64,000 bases of DNA, from NCBI RefSeq assembly GCF_018966525.1, contig NZ_CP076607.1, positions 1,984,001-2,048,000 of the forward strand, read 5' to 3'. Made by a program: the position numbers and the translations under genes. The stretch's first letter is position 1; each line of letters starts with the position of its first letter. The notes under the pieces were generated by a model. It saw only the letters and a list, made by a program, of their open reading frames with translations, had not been told where the DNA came from and did not search any database. Positions 16,550-23,232 of this stretch are shown here, piece by piece. This DNA is from Paenibacillus sophorae. GTDB lineage: Bacteria > Bacillota > Bacilli > Paenibacillales > Paenibacillaceae.

Positions 16550-18045
16550 ATATAAGCATCAAAAAACTTGTTTTTCACGCCCTTGACTTGCTTGAGGTCT
16601 GTATTGATCACGATCTGGGAGAAGAGGGTGTAAACGAGATCCTTCTTCTCCTGATCATCCAGGTAAGGCCAGGCGTCTGCCAGGCCGGCCAGTTCGGTTA
16701 GCCGGGGGATGCCCGATAAGGATTTTTGGTTATCGGCGATCCTCTGCCGAACTGCTCGTTCCTTCAGGTCTTCTTCCGCTATTTTCTTCCGGATATCTTC
16801 TTTCGAGATCAGCCCTTCCACGAACATGTATTGCCACTTTTCTCGCCGCTCTGAAATCTTAGCGAGTTCTCGCTTCTCCTTATCAATCTCCGTCTTCTTT
16901 TTGCCCTCATCTTCCGTAATTCGTTGAGCTTCCTCTTTAAGCCTTTCCATGTCAACCTGTAGCCGCTCGATGTACTGGAGGACTAGATGTTCGACATGAA
17001 TCTGCCGGAAGATCGGAAGGTCACACGTCTTGATGTGATGCCGATTGGAGCAGATGTAATACTGGGTCCGGACGTCTCCCTTTGTGGTCGTCCGCTTGGT
17101 AGTCAGGCGGCCAAACATGGCTGCCCCGCATCGTCCGCAGCGCAGCACGCCGCTGAACCAGTAAGTGTTAATCCGGCTGTATCCGCCCTTCGCTTTGCGG
17201 GCCATAAATGCCTTGATCTCGTCGTACTCCTCCTGGGTAAATATCGCTTCGTGACTTCCTTTGCCGTAGATACATTTCACCCTCTCGTCGCGTTTGCTGT
17301 TTACGTAGGTCCCGGCTGCTGTTTTCGAACCCAGCCGTATGATGCCGGCGTAGAACGGATTCTCCAGAGTGTACCCCACGGTCCCATCTGTCCAGTCATG
17401 GCCGCGGCGCTGTTTGTCTGATCGATTGAGCTTCATTGCGATCGTCTTGTACCCCATACCGCTCAAATACATATCTCTGACCTCGCGGATCAGCTCCGCC
17501 TCTTCGGGAATCAGCTGACCTTGTTGCGTATACCCATACGGCAACACTCCGCCTGGACGCCGCCCTTCCGCGACCATCTGCTCAACGCCAAAGCGTACGC
17601 GCTCTGAGATCGTCCCACGCTCCCACTCAGCCATTGCGCCAACGAGTGTGATGAAGAATCGCCCCATGGCCGTCGTCGTCTCAAAAATCTCCGTGGAACT
17701 CTTAAACTTGACGCCGTGCAAATCAAATGTTTTAAGCAGGGCGTGTAGGTCAGCAACAGAGCGGGTGAGACGGTCCAATTTGTAGACTAGGACGACGTCG
17801 AATTTCCTTTCCTCCATATCAGCCAGCATACGTTGCATGTCCGGACGTTTTAAATCCTTGGCTGAGTACCCATCATCCACATAAAAATCGTATATGCTCC
17901 AGTCTTGGGATTCGGAAAAGCTGGTCAAACGGCTCCGCTGGCCTTCGATCGAGAATCCTTCTTCGGCTTGCATATCAGTTGAGACGCGGATGTATATGGC
18001 TGCCCTCATAACGCCAATTGCTGTTCCATCTGCTTTTGCGACCAT
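16528..18045 (-). CDS. int: Large serine recombinase (phage integrase)
   Basis: A 505-residue site-specific recombinase that integrates and excises the prophage. The catalytic domain starts AAIYIRVSTDMQAEEGFS with nucleophile Ser22, continues with DDGYSAKDLKRPDMQRML and the arginine motif YKLDRLTRSVADLH. The recombinase domain (PYGYTQQGQLIPEEAE) follows, then a zinc ribbon (CGRCGAAMFGR ... YYICSNRHHIKTC) and a long coiled coil. It reads toward attL and ends at the prophage edge. ATG is preceded by GGGGTGG. A directionality factor was not identified. Confidence 0.94.
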   Translation of the reverse strand: MVAKADGTAIGVMRAAIYIRVSTDMQAEEGFSIEGQRSRLTSFSESQDWSIYDFYVDDGYSAKDLKRPDMQRMLADMEERKFDVVLVYKLDRLTRSVADLHALLKTFDLHGVKFKSSTEIFETTTAMGRFFITLVGAMAEWERGTISERVRFGVEQMVAEGRRPGGVLPYGYTQQGQLIPEEAELIREVRDMYLSGMGYKTIAMKLNRSDKQRRGHDWTDGTVGYTLENPFYAGIIRLGSKTAAGTYVNSKRDERVKCIYGKGSHEAIFTQEEYDEIKAFMARKAKGGYSRINTYWFSGVLRCGRCGAAMFGRLTTKRTTTKGDVRTQYYICSNRHHIKTCDLPIFRQIHVEHLVLQYIERLQVDMERLKEEAQRITEDEGKKKTEIDKEKRELAKISERREKWQYMFVEGLISKEDIRKKIAEEDLKERAVRQRIADNQKSLSGIPRLTELAGLADAWPYLDDQEKKDLVYTLFSQIVINTDLKQVKGVKNKFFDAYIQDITFN

Positions 18046-18083
18046 ATTACCACCCCTACAGTATTATGATTGTTTTCTTAGGA

Positions 18084-18401
18084 CTATTGGTTTTTGATAT
18101 CAGCTATTAAAAGTTCTATTTCTTGTTGGTTTAATCCAAATTCAAATTCTTTGAGATCGAAAACATTTCTGAATATTCTTGCGTAACCGAACGAAACCAC
18201 TGTGTTGAAATCTCCGCTTGATGATTCTTCTATTAATTTTCGCAGCGATGGACGGTTATGGTCGTTTGCGCTGAATCCCTCATCTGAATAAATACATGTA
18301 ACTTCACCACCTAGACTTTCGATAAATTCCTTGCATTTTGTGATTTGGGCTTCGATTGATTGTTCTTTTGTAGCTGTTCTTGCATAAATAGCTGCTTTCA
18401 T
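18084..18401 (-). CDS. Mini serine-recombinase homologue lacking the catalytic serine
   Basis: A 105-residue protein consisting only of a resolvase-type catalytic domain: AAIYARTATKEQ, then YSDEGFSANDHNRPSLRKLI and the ARIFRNVFDLKEF helix. Where active family members have RVS, this has RTA, so the nucleophile position is Ala10; the two arginines of the DRLxR region are kept (RIFR). It has no zinc ribbon or DNA-binding tail. AAGGAGAG precedes the ATG. It lies directly upstream of the integrase in the same direction, so co-expression is likely. It could modulate the integrase through dimer or tetramer contacts; this is inference. Confidence 0.75.
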   Translation of the reverse strand: MKAAIYARTATKEQSIEAQITKCKEFIESLGGEVTCIYSDEGFSANDHNRPSLRKLIEESSSGDFNTVVSFGYARIFRNVFDLKEFEFGLNQQEIELLIADIKNQ

Positions 18402-18430
18402 TTAAATCTCTCCTTTGAATTTGGTATCAT

Positions 18431-19285
18431 TTAAAAATTTATCGCATCGTCGACAGCTTCCATCGGAAGAAATAGCCGGCTGGCCGTCCTCCCATGCCGC
18501 CAGGCGACGCGGGACATATTGATGGTGAGGCAGTCTGCTCGATTGCGGGAGATAGAAAGGTCGCCTGAACTTACAACGGCCGTGTCCCGCTTGTTATAGG
18601 GATGTGCATCGATGCTTTTAAAACAACCGTCGACCACAATATGTAAAGGTTGCTCCCAGTCAAACCCACCGCGCTGCTCAATAACGAGAGTGTGGGGGCG
18701 GGAGAGGTCTTCGAGGCCGTATATCCCACGAATGACTGGATCTGAGTTTATCGGTTCTGGTATGCGTTCTTCCCGGGCTGCCGCTGTATATGTTAAGGTC
18801 GCCATGAATTCAGCGCCGGTGATTCGTTCTTTTATTTGAGTCAGTCGCTGCTTGGCAAATTTGGGTGGTACCCGAAATACCTTTCCGATTAAACCAGCGG
18901 CTTCATCCTCTGATTCCGGAAGCTGGATCTTTTTAAGCATAAAAAAAGGGAGAGCAGCATATAGGCTGAACCTTTCGGCGTCGGCCTCCTGTAACTGGAG
19001 GAATAGTTCAGGCATCCGCCGCTGATCGCCGGCATGCCGTAATACGTGACAGAGCTCATGAAAGAATGACAGGCGTTGTGCATTAAGATCATCGGTAAGG
19101 CATAGGAAGATCACACGAAGCTCATTATCGGAGAATGTCCGTAGTTCGTTGCAAGCTACATCAACGCCGAAGATTTCCGCGATTCGGTCGATTACAAGAT
19201 AATCTGGAGTTAAAATGCCGTTTGCGATGTAGTATTCTTCGATGCTCTGCTCCAGTGGAGTTTTGAAATATTTGTTCATATCCAT
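18431..19285 (-). CDS. ImmA/IrrE-type metallopeptidase
   Basis: A 284-residue protein with the zinc protease motif HELCH (residues ~76-80) followed by a downstream acidic segment (EADAERFSLYAALPFFML) that supplies the third ligand in this family. ImmA-type peptidases cleave Xre repressors and so induce mobile elements; here the repressor is two genes upstream. The start MDMNKYFK is chosen for GGAGG seven bases before it; a frame 19 codons longer has no such site. The C-terminal ~110 residues (ERIPEPINSDPVIRGIYGLE onward) form an extra domain I cannot name. Confidence 0.78.
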   Translation of the reverse strand: MDMNKYFKTPLEQSIEEYYIANGILTPDYLVIDRIAEIFGVDVACNELRTFSDNELRVIFLCLTDDLNAQRLSFFHELCHVLRHAGDQRRMPELFLQLQEADAERFSLYAALPFFMLKKIQLPESEDEAAGLIGKVFRVPPKFAKQRLTQIKERITGAEFMATLTYTAAAREERIPEPINSDPVIRGIYGLEDLSRPHTLVIEQRGGFDWEQPLHIVVDGCFKSIDAHPYNKRDTAVVSSGDLSISRNRADCLTINMSRVAWRHGRTASRLFLPMEAVDDAINF

Positions 19286-19355
19286 GTAAAATCCTCCGTT
19301 TAGCGTACATATGTTCTGTTTTTGCTGTAAAAGAAAAGCCATTGCTGGCTTGGTG

Positions 19356-19907
19356 TCATTTGTAATTGCTTATTGTTGAATGCTCCTTCAAGAAGATATC
19401 AATGGAGTCTGATAGCTTTGATAAACTATCTTCTCCTGAAATGCCGGTTTGAAGGAAATTTATATAAAGACCAACGTTTGTTTGGACCATGAATAAATCC
19501 GTGTCATTTCTAAGTTTCTCCAGATAGTAGGCAATGCCGGTTGATTCAGGTGCCGTAATATTTGGAAGATCAGTAACGATTGTCTCAATTCTTTTAGTCA
19601 CTTCCAACTGATCTGCAGGCTCAGTCGCTTGTAAAATCTCAAGCTTAGATGATTTGAGTTCATTCAGCGATTTCCTCACAGCATCGAGTGCAGTGATCTC
19701 ATTTTGGGTAGTGGTAAGTTTTTTTCTGACTTCCGGAACTTCTGCCATATCCAGTGACTTCTGATATACTGCCTCTGCGCTCTGTAGATCACCTGAGTTA
19801 TAGTGTTGATCCGCCTGATTTGCCAAATCTGCTGCCTCATCGGCCTTGGATGTACCACAGCCTGCCAAGAGTAGCATTGAAAATAGAATCACCATCAGCT
19901 TTTTCAT
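19356..19907 (-). CDS. Prophage lipoprotein, possible superinfection-exclusion factor
   Basis: A 183-residue lipoprotein: signal peptide MKKLMVILFSMLLLAGCG with lipobox LLAGC (Cys17), then a helical TPR-like stretch (ADLANQADQHYNSGDLQSAE) and a coiled C-terminal half. It overlaps the repressor stop by four bases and follows it in the lysogeny operon, so it should be made in the lysogen. Lipoproteins at this position in Gram-positive phages (for example Ltp of TP-J34) block superinfection; that role here is inference. GGGGGA precedes the ATG. Confidence 0.6.
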   Translation of the reverse strand: MKKLMVILFSMLLLAGCGTSKADEAADLANQADQHYNSGDLQSAEAVYQKSLDMAEVPEVRKKLTTTQNEITALDAVRKSLNELKSSKLEILQATEPADQLEVTKRIETIVTDLPNITAPESTGIAYYLEKLRNDTDLFMVQTNVGLYINFLQTGISGEDSLSKLSDSIDIFLKEHSTISNYK

Positions 19908-20260
19908 ATTTCCCCCGCGTTACTTTTTTTCTCTGCCTCTCTTGCAGCTCGTTCTTTCATCTCACGGTACCGTCTCACAGCAGCTTCAGCTTCTTCCAAC
20001 TCGTCTTCTGTCAAACCTTCAGGACCTCCGTAGAATGAAAGGCTTGGCTCCCACTTCGGTTTATCTGTAAGTCCAAGTAGATAGTCGGAGTCAGTGTCAA
20101 GAATCTGGCAAATTCGGGCGAGCGTATCAGTATCGATATCACGTTTTCCAGACTCGTAATTTCCATATCCTTGGCGTGAAATTCCAAGCTTCTCAGCCAA
20201 TTCTTCATGGGTCAACTTATTTTCAATCCTTCGTTCTCTTAAACGATCGAGACGGATCAC
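19904..20260 (-). CDS. Xre-family prophage repressor (CI-like)
   Basis: A 118-residue protein with an N-terminal helix-turn-helix (residues ~5-62: HEELAEKLGISRQGYGNYES, ending TDSDYLLGLTDKP) and a Glu/Arg-rich helical tail. It starts with GTG preceded by GAGGTGAT. It is divergent from the cro-like gene across a region with repeated GCAAC/GTTGC half-sites and is the most likely master repressor, probably inactivated through the ImmA-type peptidase. Confidence 0.82.
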   Translation of the reverse strand: MIRLDRLRERRIENKLTHEELAEKLGISRQGYGNYESGKRDIDTDTLARICQILDTDSDYLLGLTDKPKWEPSLSFYGGPEGLTEDELEEAEAAVRRYREMKERAAREAEKKSNAGEI

Positions 20261-20286
20261 GTTATCACCTCTTTAGGAGGAGTATA

Positions 20287-20395
20287 ACGCAACTTATTGT
20301 TGCTAAAAAGGATACGCAACAAAAAGAAGCGTAAAAGTATTGACAGAAACAAAACGTTGCTTTATATTAGGTTTATTAACGAAACGAAATGTTGC
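20287..20395. promoter_or_regulatory. Lysis-lysogeny control region: rightward promoter and four operator half-sites
   Basis: The rightward promoter has -35 TTGACA (20340-20345), a 17-base spacer and -10 TATATT (20363-20368). Repressor-type half-sites are ACGCAAC (20287-20293) facing GTTGC (20299-20303), ACGCAAC (20314-20320), ACGTTGC (20354-20360, inside the promoter spacer) and GTTGC (20391-20395, just before the cro ribosome site). A TATACT reading leftward near 20281-20286 may be the repressor gene's -10. Confidence 0.7.
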
Positions 20396-20409
20396 ATAGG
20401 GGTGGTGAA

Positions 20410-20595
20410 ATGACTAGGCAGTGGTTGATTGATTTACGTATTGCTGATGGTAAAATTCAAGATTCCATCGCAGAAAGTTCTGGTATCAGTCGCCAATATT
20501 ACGGAATGATCGAAGCTGGTAATCGGAATCCAAGTGTCGACCTCGCAAAAAGAATTGCTTCTGTTCTTAATTTTGATTGGACACTTTTTTTTTGA
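20410..20595 (+). CDS. Cro-like Xre regulator
   Basis: 61 residues, almost entirely one helix-turn-helix domain (QDSIAESSGISRQYYGMIEA, NPSVDLAKRIASVLNFDWT). It is the first gene of the rightward early operon and divergent from the repressor. ATG 20410 follows AGGGGTGG. The small size and position fit Cro. Confidence 0.78.
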   Translation: MTRQWLIDLRIADGKIQDSIAESSGISRQYYGMIEAGNRNPSVDLAKRIASVLNFDWTLFF

Positions 20596-20650
20596 AGATG
20601 TAGGCAACGAAACGTTTCTGGAGTCCACAATACGAAAGGAGGTCATCTAA

Positions 20651-20794
20651 TTGGAACACCAACTGAGCGACGCCAGCGGCGTCCGTGAAACCAATGACTG
20701 GGCCGAAGCGGACAAGCTCCTTCAGGAAGGCTGGACGCTGCACAGCATCTGGCCCGATCAAAACAAAACCCGTTATGTATTGCTCAAATTTTAA
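20651..20794 (+). CDS. Small early phage protein (47 residues)
   Basis: It starts with TTG after AGGAGG at 6 bases. The protein is acidic with a conserved-looking core WAEADKLLQEGWTLHSIWP ending in YVLLKF, the pattern of DUF1737-type small proteins (LLxxGWxLxSI). Function unknown. It is followed 14 bases later by another small gene. Confidence 0.6.
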   Translation: MEHQLSDASGVRETNDWAEADKLLQEGWTLHSIWPDQNKTRYVLLKF

Positions 20795-20808
20795 AGGAGG
20801 TTCCGGTC

Positions 20809-20952
20809 ATGGAAAAACCAACACCTTATAATCCCGGGCTTTCCGATAAAGCATGGGACAAGCTCCACAAATTATTGGCTGCCGCGAACATCAAGTACGC
20901 GGATCAGATCCAGCAGGATCGCAAATCCAAACAAGAAGATGCTGCTGGATAA
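20809..20952 (+). CDS. Small early phage protein (47 residues)
   Basis: ATG with AAAGGAGG nine bases upstream. The protein is hydrophilic (LSDKAWDKLHKLLAAANIKY, then a Gln/Lys/Asp-rich tail). I do not recognise it. A hairpin without T-run (CCCGCC/GGCGGG) follows. Confidence 0.55.
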   Translation: MEKPTPYNPGLSDKAWDKLHKLLAAANIKYADQIQQDRKSKQEDAAG

Positions 20953-21081
20953 GGAAAACCCGCCGAGCTGTACCGGCACCGGCGGGCTGGGGATGAGGTA
21001 AGGGGAATTGCTTAAGAAAATCATACATCAGGCTCCTGTCCGATAGCATCCCATAAAACGGACAAAGGAGTGGTAGATCGG

Positions 21082-21597
21082 TTGGCAATCGGACAATTTG
21101 GAAAAGCGCTTGAGTCGGTCATGAAGAAAGCGGGGAACACCCGGGGAGAAGTCGGCCGAATCGTTCATGCGGATGCATCAACAGTCGGCAAGGTAATCAG
21201 GGGGAGTAGAAAGGCCACGAAGTCGGTTATGCAGACTGCAGTTCAGCATTACGACGACGGGCAACTGTACATCGCGGCTGCGGCAGAGGTAACCGGCGGG
21301 GCATCCGTTCCATGGCTGAATGGGGCGGACCTGCATCCAAGCTCTGCCTACATAAAGACGCTCGAGGAGATCCGCGAGGCAGAGGAGTGCCTACTTAAGC
21401 TGCCGGTTACCAAGCACCCTGAACATTTGAGCGAGCCGGAGCGGAAGCAGATCAAAGGCGCCTTGCTTGAACAGTTAGAAGCGATCACAGCTCTAACGCA
21501 TAACGTAGCCGTCCAATGCCGGAAATATGGATTCTCCTACCTTGGATTATGGAAAGAACATCATTCGGAGTTGGCTTCAAAAAATTATCTGAAATGA
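21082..21597 (+). CDS. Putative helix-turn-helix phage protein
   Basis: About 171 residues. The N-terminal 60 residues look like an Xre-type fold (FGKALESVMKKAGNTRGEVG, VHADASTVGKVIRGSRKATK). The C-terminal half is helical with several Cys. TTG 21082 is chosen because AAAGGAGTGG lies seven bases upstream; a GTG at 21070 overlaps that site. It may be an early regulator; not identified further. Confidence 0.6.
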   Translation: MAIGQFGKALESVMKKAGNTRGEVGRIVHADASTVGKVIRGSRKATKSVMQTAVQHYDDGQLYIAAAAEVTGGASVPWLNGADLHPSSAYIKTLEEIREAEECLLKLPVTKHPEHLSEPERKQIKGALLEQLEAITALTHNVAVQCRKYGFSYLGLWKEHHSELASKNYLK

Positions 21598-21606
21598 GGG
21601 TTGAAG

Positions 21607-21876
21607 ATGGACAGAACACAATTGGTCGCTGAAGCACGAGCGGCGGGGGAGCGGGCGGTGCATAACCTGCAAGTGATCCGGCAGAATCCGGAAGTCATGC
21701 TTCCAGGAAAGATTGAGGATGCCTCGGCATACCTGAACAATATGATTCGCATTGCGGAACTGGAAATGAAAAATGACCGCCGGCCAGGGCAGTCATCGTT
21801 GAGCACTCGGTTAAAGTATCTCGTTGCGTCCATTTTAACCCTTGATCGCCAAAAGCGCAAGGAGGGGGCGGCGTGA
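21607..21876 (+). CDS. Hypothetical early phage protein
   Basis: 89 residues, basic and helical (QLVAEARAAGERAVHNLQVI; LNNMIRIAELEMKND). ATG 21607 follows GAGGG. The stop overlaps the next gene by four bases. Not recognised. Confidence 0.6.
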   Translation: MDRTQLVAEARAAGERAVHNLQVIRQNPEVMLPGKIEDASAYLNNMIRIAELEMKNDRRPGQSSLSTRLKYLVASILTLDRQKRKEGAA

Positions 21877-22127
21877 GTACAGCAGAAATCGCTCTACCAT
21901 ATGCCCGTCGGTATATCGAAACTCGGGAAGAGCTAAAGCAAAACACCGAAGAGGCTCTTCAAGCGTTGCGCACGATGTCCCCGTTGTCGGAAGAGTTTCA
22001 AGCAATCTGGCGCAGACGCGATGAGCTTCACCTTCGGTGCCGGAATGAGATCGCCGGCCTTCCGTTTTACCCGGATGCGGACAGGCAGTTCATTTTCAAC
22101 TATATCATTCAGGCGCCCGATGAATAG
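21873..22127 (+). CDS. Hypothetical early phage protein
   Basis: 84 residues starting with GTG after AAGGAGGGGG. Helical, charged (RRYIETREELKQNTEEALQA; FIFNYIIQAPDE). It is translationally coupled to the gene before it. Not recognised. Confidence 0.6.
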   Translation: MSTAEIALPYARRYIETREELKQNTEEALQALRTMSPLSEEFQAIWRRRDELHLRCRNEIAGLPFYPDADRQFIFNYIIQAPDE

Positions 22128-22153
22128 GCGCTTGTGACAGCGGCCTCGGCCCT

Positions 22154-22220
22154 GTCTTGGAGCATCGGAGCCCTTCGGGGCACTCCTCCTTCCGGTGCTC
22201 CAAGATGCGGCTGACGCATC
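22154..22220 (+). ncRNA. Strongly folded leader or RNA element in the early operon
   Basis: The region 22128-22381 has no convincing gene. In it, a 14-pair stem (22155-22168 with 22192-22205, one G-U) encloses a GCCC-UUCG-GGGC tetraloop hairpin (22170-22181), and a second hairpin GATGCG/CGCATC (22204-22220) abuts it. No T-run follows, so it is not an ordinary terminator. Two tiny frames (GTG 22134, 26 codons; GTG 22195, 53 codons) pass through but lack ribosome sites. It may act on stability or translation of the downstream genes. Confidence 0.45.
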
Positions 22221-22381
22221 CAAGGTGGTGGCGGAATCAATAAAGACGCGGTCAAAAGGACGGCAGATGACCGGACGCCCTGGCAATGTGGCAAGAGAAG
22301 CACATAAGCGCAGGGGGGCCTCCCATGCAAGGGTGGAAATCCCTCGCCCACCTTGAAAAGTACATAGAAAGGAGGACTTAT

Positions 22382-22630
22382 ATGCAAATCATTCAGAGAT
22401 TGACGGTACTGAGTACACCGAACCGAATTTATGAAGTCGGCTCGGAGATCGATGGTCATGAAGTGATCTCAATCAAGCAAGTCGGGCAGGAATTTGAGAA
22501 CTCGGTGCATTCAGAGTTTTTAATCGAAGACGAGAACGGCGATTTGATCGCCAGCGTCGAGAACGCTCCGGCAATAGTGGACTGGAAGACGATTGCTGAG
22601 CACGACGAGGAAGGGAGCGTACCTACATGA
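22382..22630 (+). CDS. Hypothetical early phage protein
   Basis: 82 residues. ATG 22382 is chosen for AAAGGAGG six bases upstream. The protein looks like a small beta-rich domain (IYEVGSEIDGHEVISIKQVG, FLIEDENGDLIASVE). It overlaps the next gene by four bases. Function unknown. Confidence 0.65.
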   Translation: MQIIQRLTVLSTPNRIYEVGSEIDGHEVISIKQVGQEFENSVHSEFLIEDENGDLIASVENAPAIVDWKTIAEHDEEGSVPT

Positions 22631-22866
22631 ACATCGATACAGGCGAATTGATCCGCTTAAAGCAGCCTGATGTCAAGCCAGTAGCCGGAGAGTTTGAACC
22701 ATTACCGGCCGCCCTGCAGGCAGCGGCTCGTAAAAAGCTGGGCGATGCCGATAGCGCGACGGTCAGCATGTCATCCGGAGGCCGGCTGTCCAAATGGGCG
22801 CGGGAGCAGCGGAAGAAACGCAGAAAAGCCGCACGGGACGCGCGGCGGATAAATCGCTCTAAATAA
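22627..22866 (+). CDS. Hypothetical early phage protein with basic C-terminus
   Basis: 79 residues. The C-terminal third is very basic (REQRKKRRKAARDARRINRSK region), suggesting nucleic-acid contact. A CAGTCCCG/CGGGACC hairpin follows the stop. Not recognised. Confidence 0.6.
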   Translation: MNIDTGELIRLKQPDVKPVAGEFEPLPAALQAAARKKLGDADSATVSMSSGGRLSKWAREQRKKRRKAARDARRINRSK

Positions 22867-22971
22867 AACAGTCCCGTTGCACCGGGACCATCTTGATCTT
22901 TGACAATCAAATACATTCTTGCCCTCATCTTAGCAGGTGAGGGCGCATTACACAAGAGGGAGGAATTTTCC

Positions 22972-23232
22972 ATGCGTGGGACACACTCATTTCTTTTGGA
23001 TGAAGAAGTCATCGGGTTCGAAATTAATCCTGAGACTCATTATAATCCTCCGGTTCTTGCAATTCAGCAGGGGAACCAATCAATTCAACTTCATCTCAGC
23101 AATGAGCAATTGGCTGATCTGGAATTCACCATTAGGACTCATCTGGATAGTATCCGATACCCGGAAACACCGGATCAGCAAATGATTCTGCATGCCGAGT
23201 GCAATGCAGCGATAGAGGAGGAGATCGCTTGA
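22972..23232 (+). CDS. Hypothetical early phage protein
   Basis: 86 residues. ATG 22972 follows GGGAGGA. A hairpin GCCCTCA/TGAGGGC lies just upstream of the ribosome site (22921-22945). The protein begins with strands and ends in helices (NEQLADLEFTIRTHLDSIRY). The stop overlaps the TTG of the next gene, so translation is coupled to the recombination ATPase. Confidence 0.6.
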   Translation: MRGTHSFLLDEEVIGFEINPETHYNPPVLAIQQGNQSIQLHLSNEQLADLEFTIRTHLDSIRYPETPDQQMILHAECNAAIEEEIA

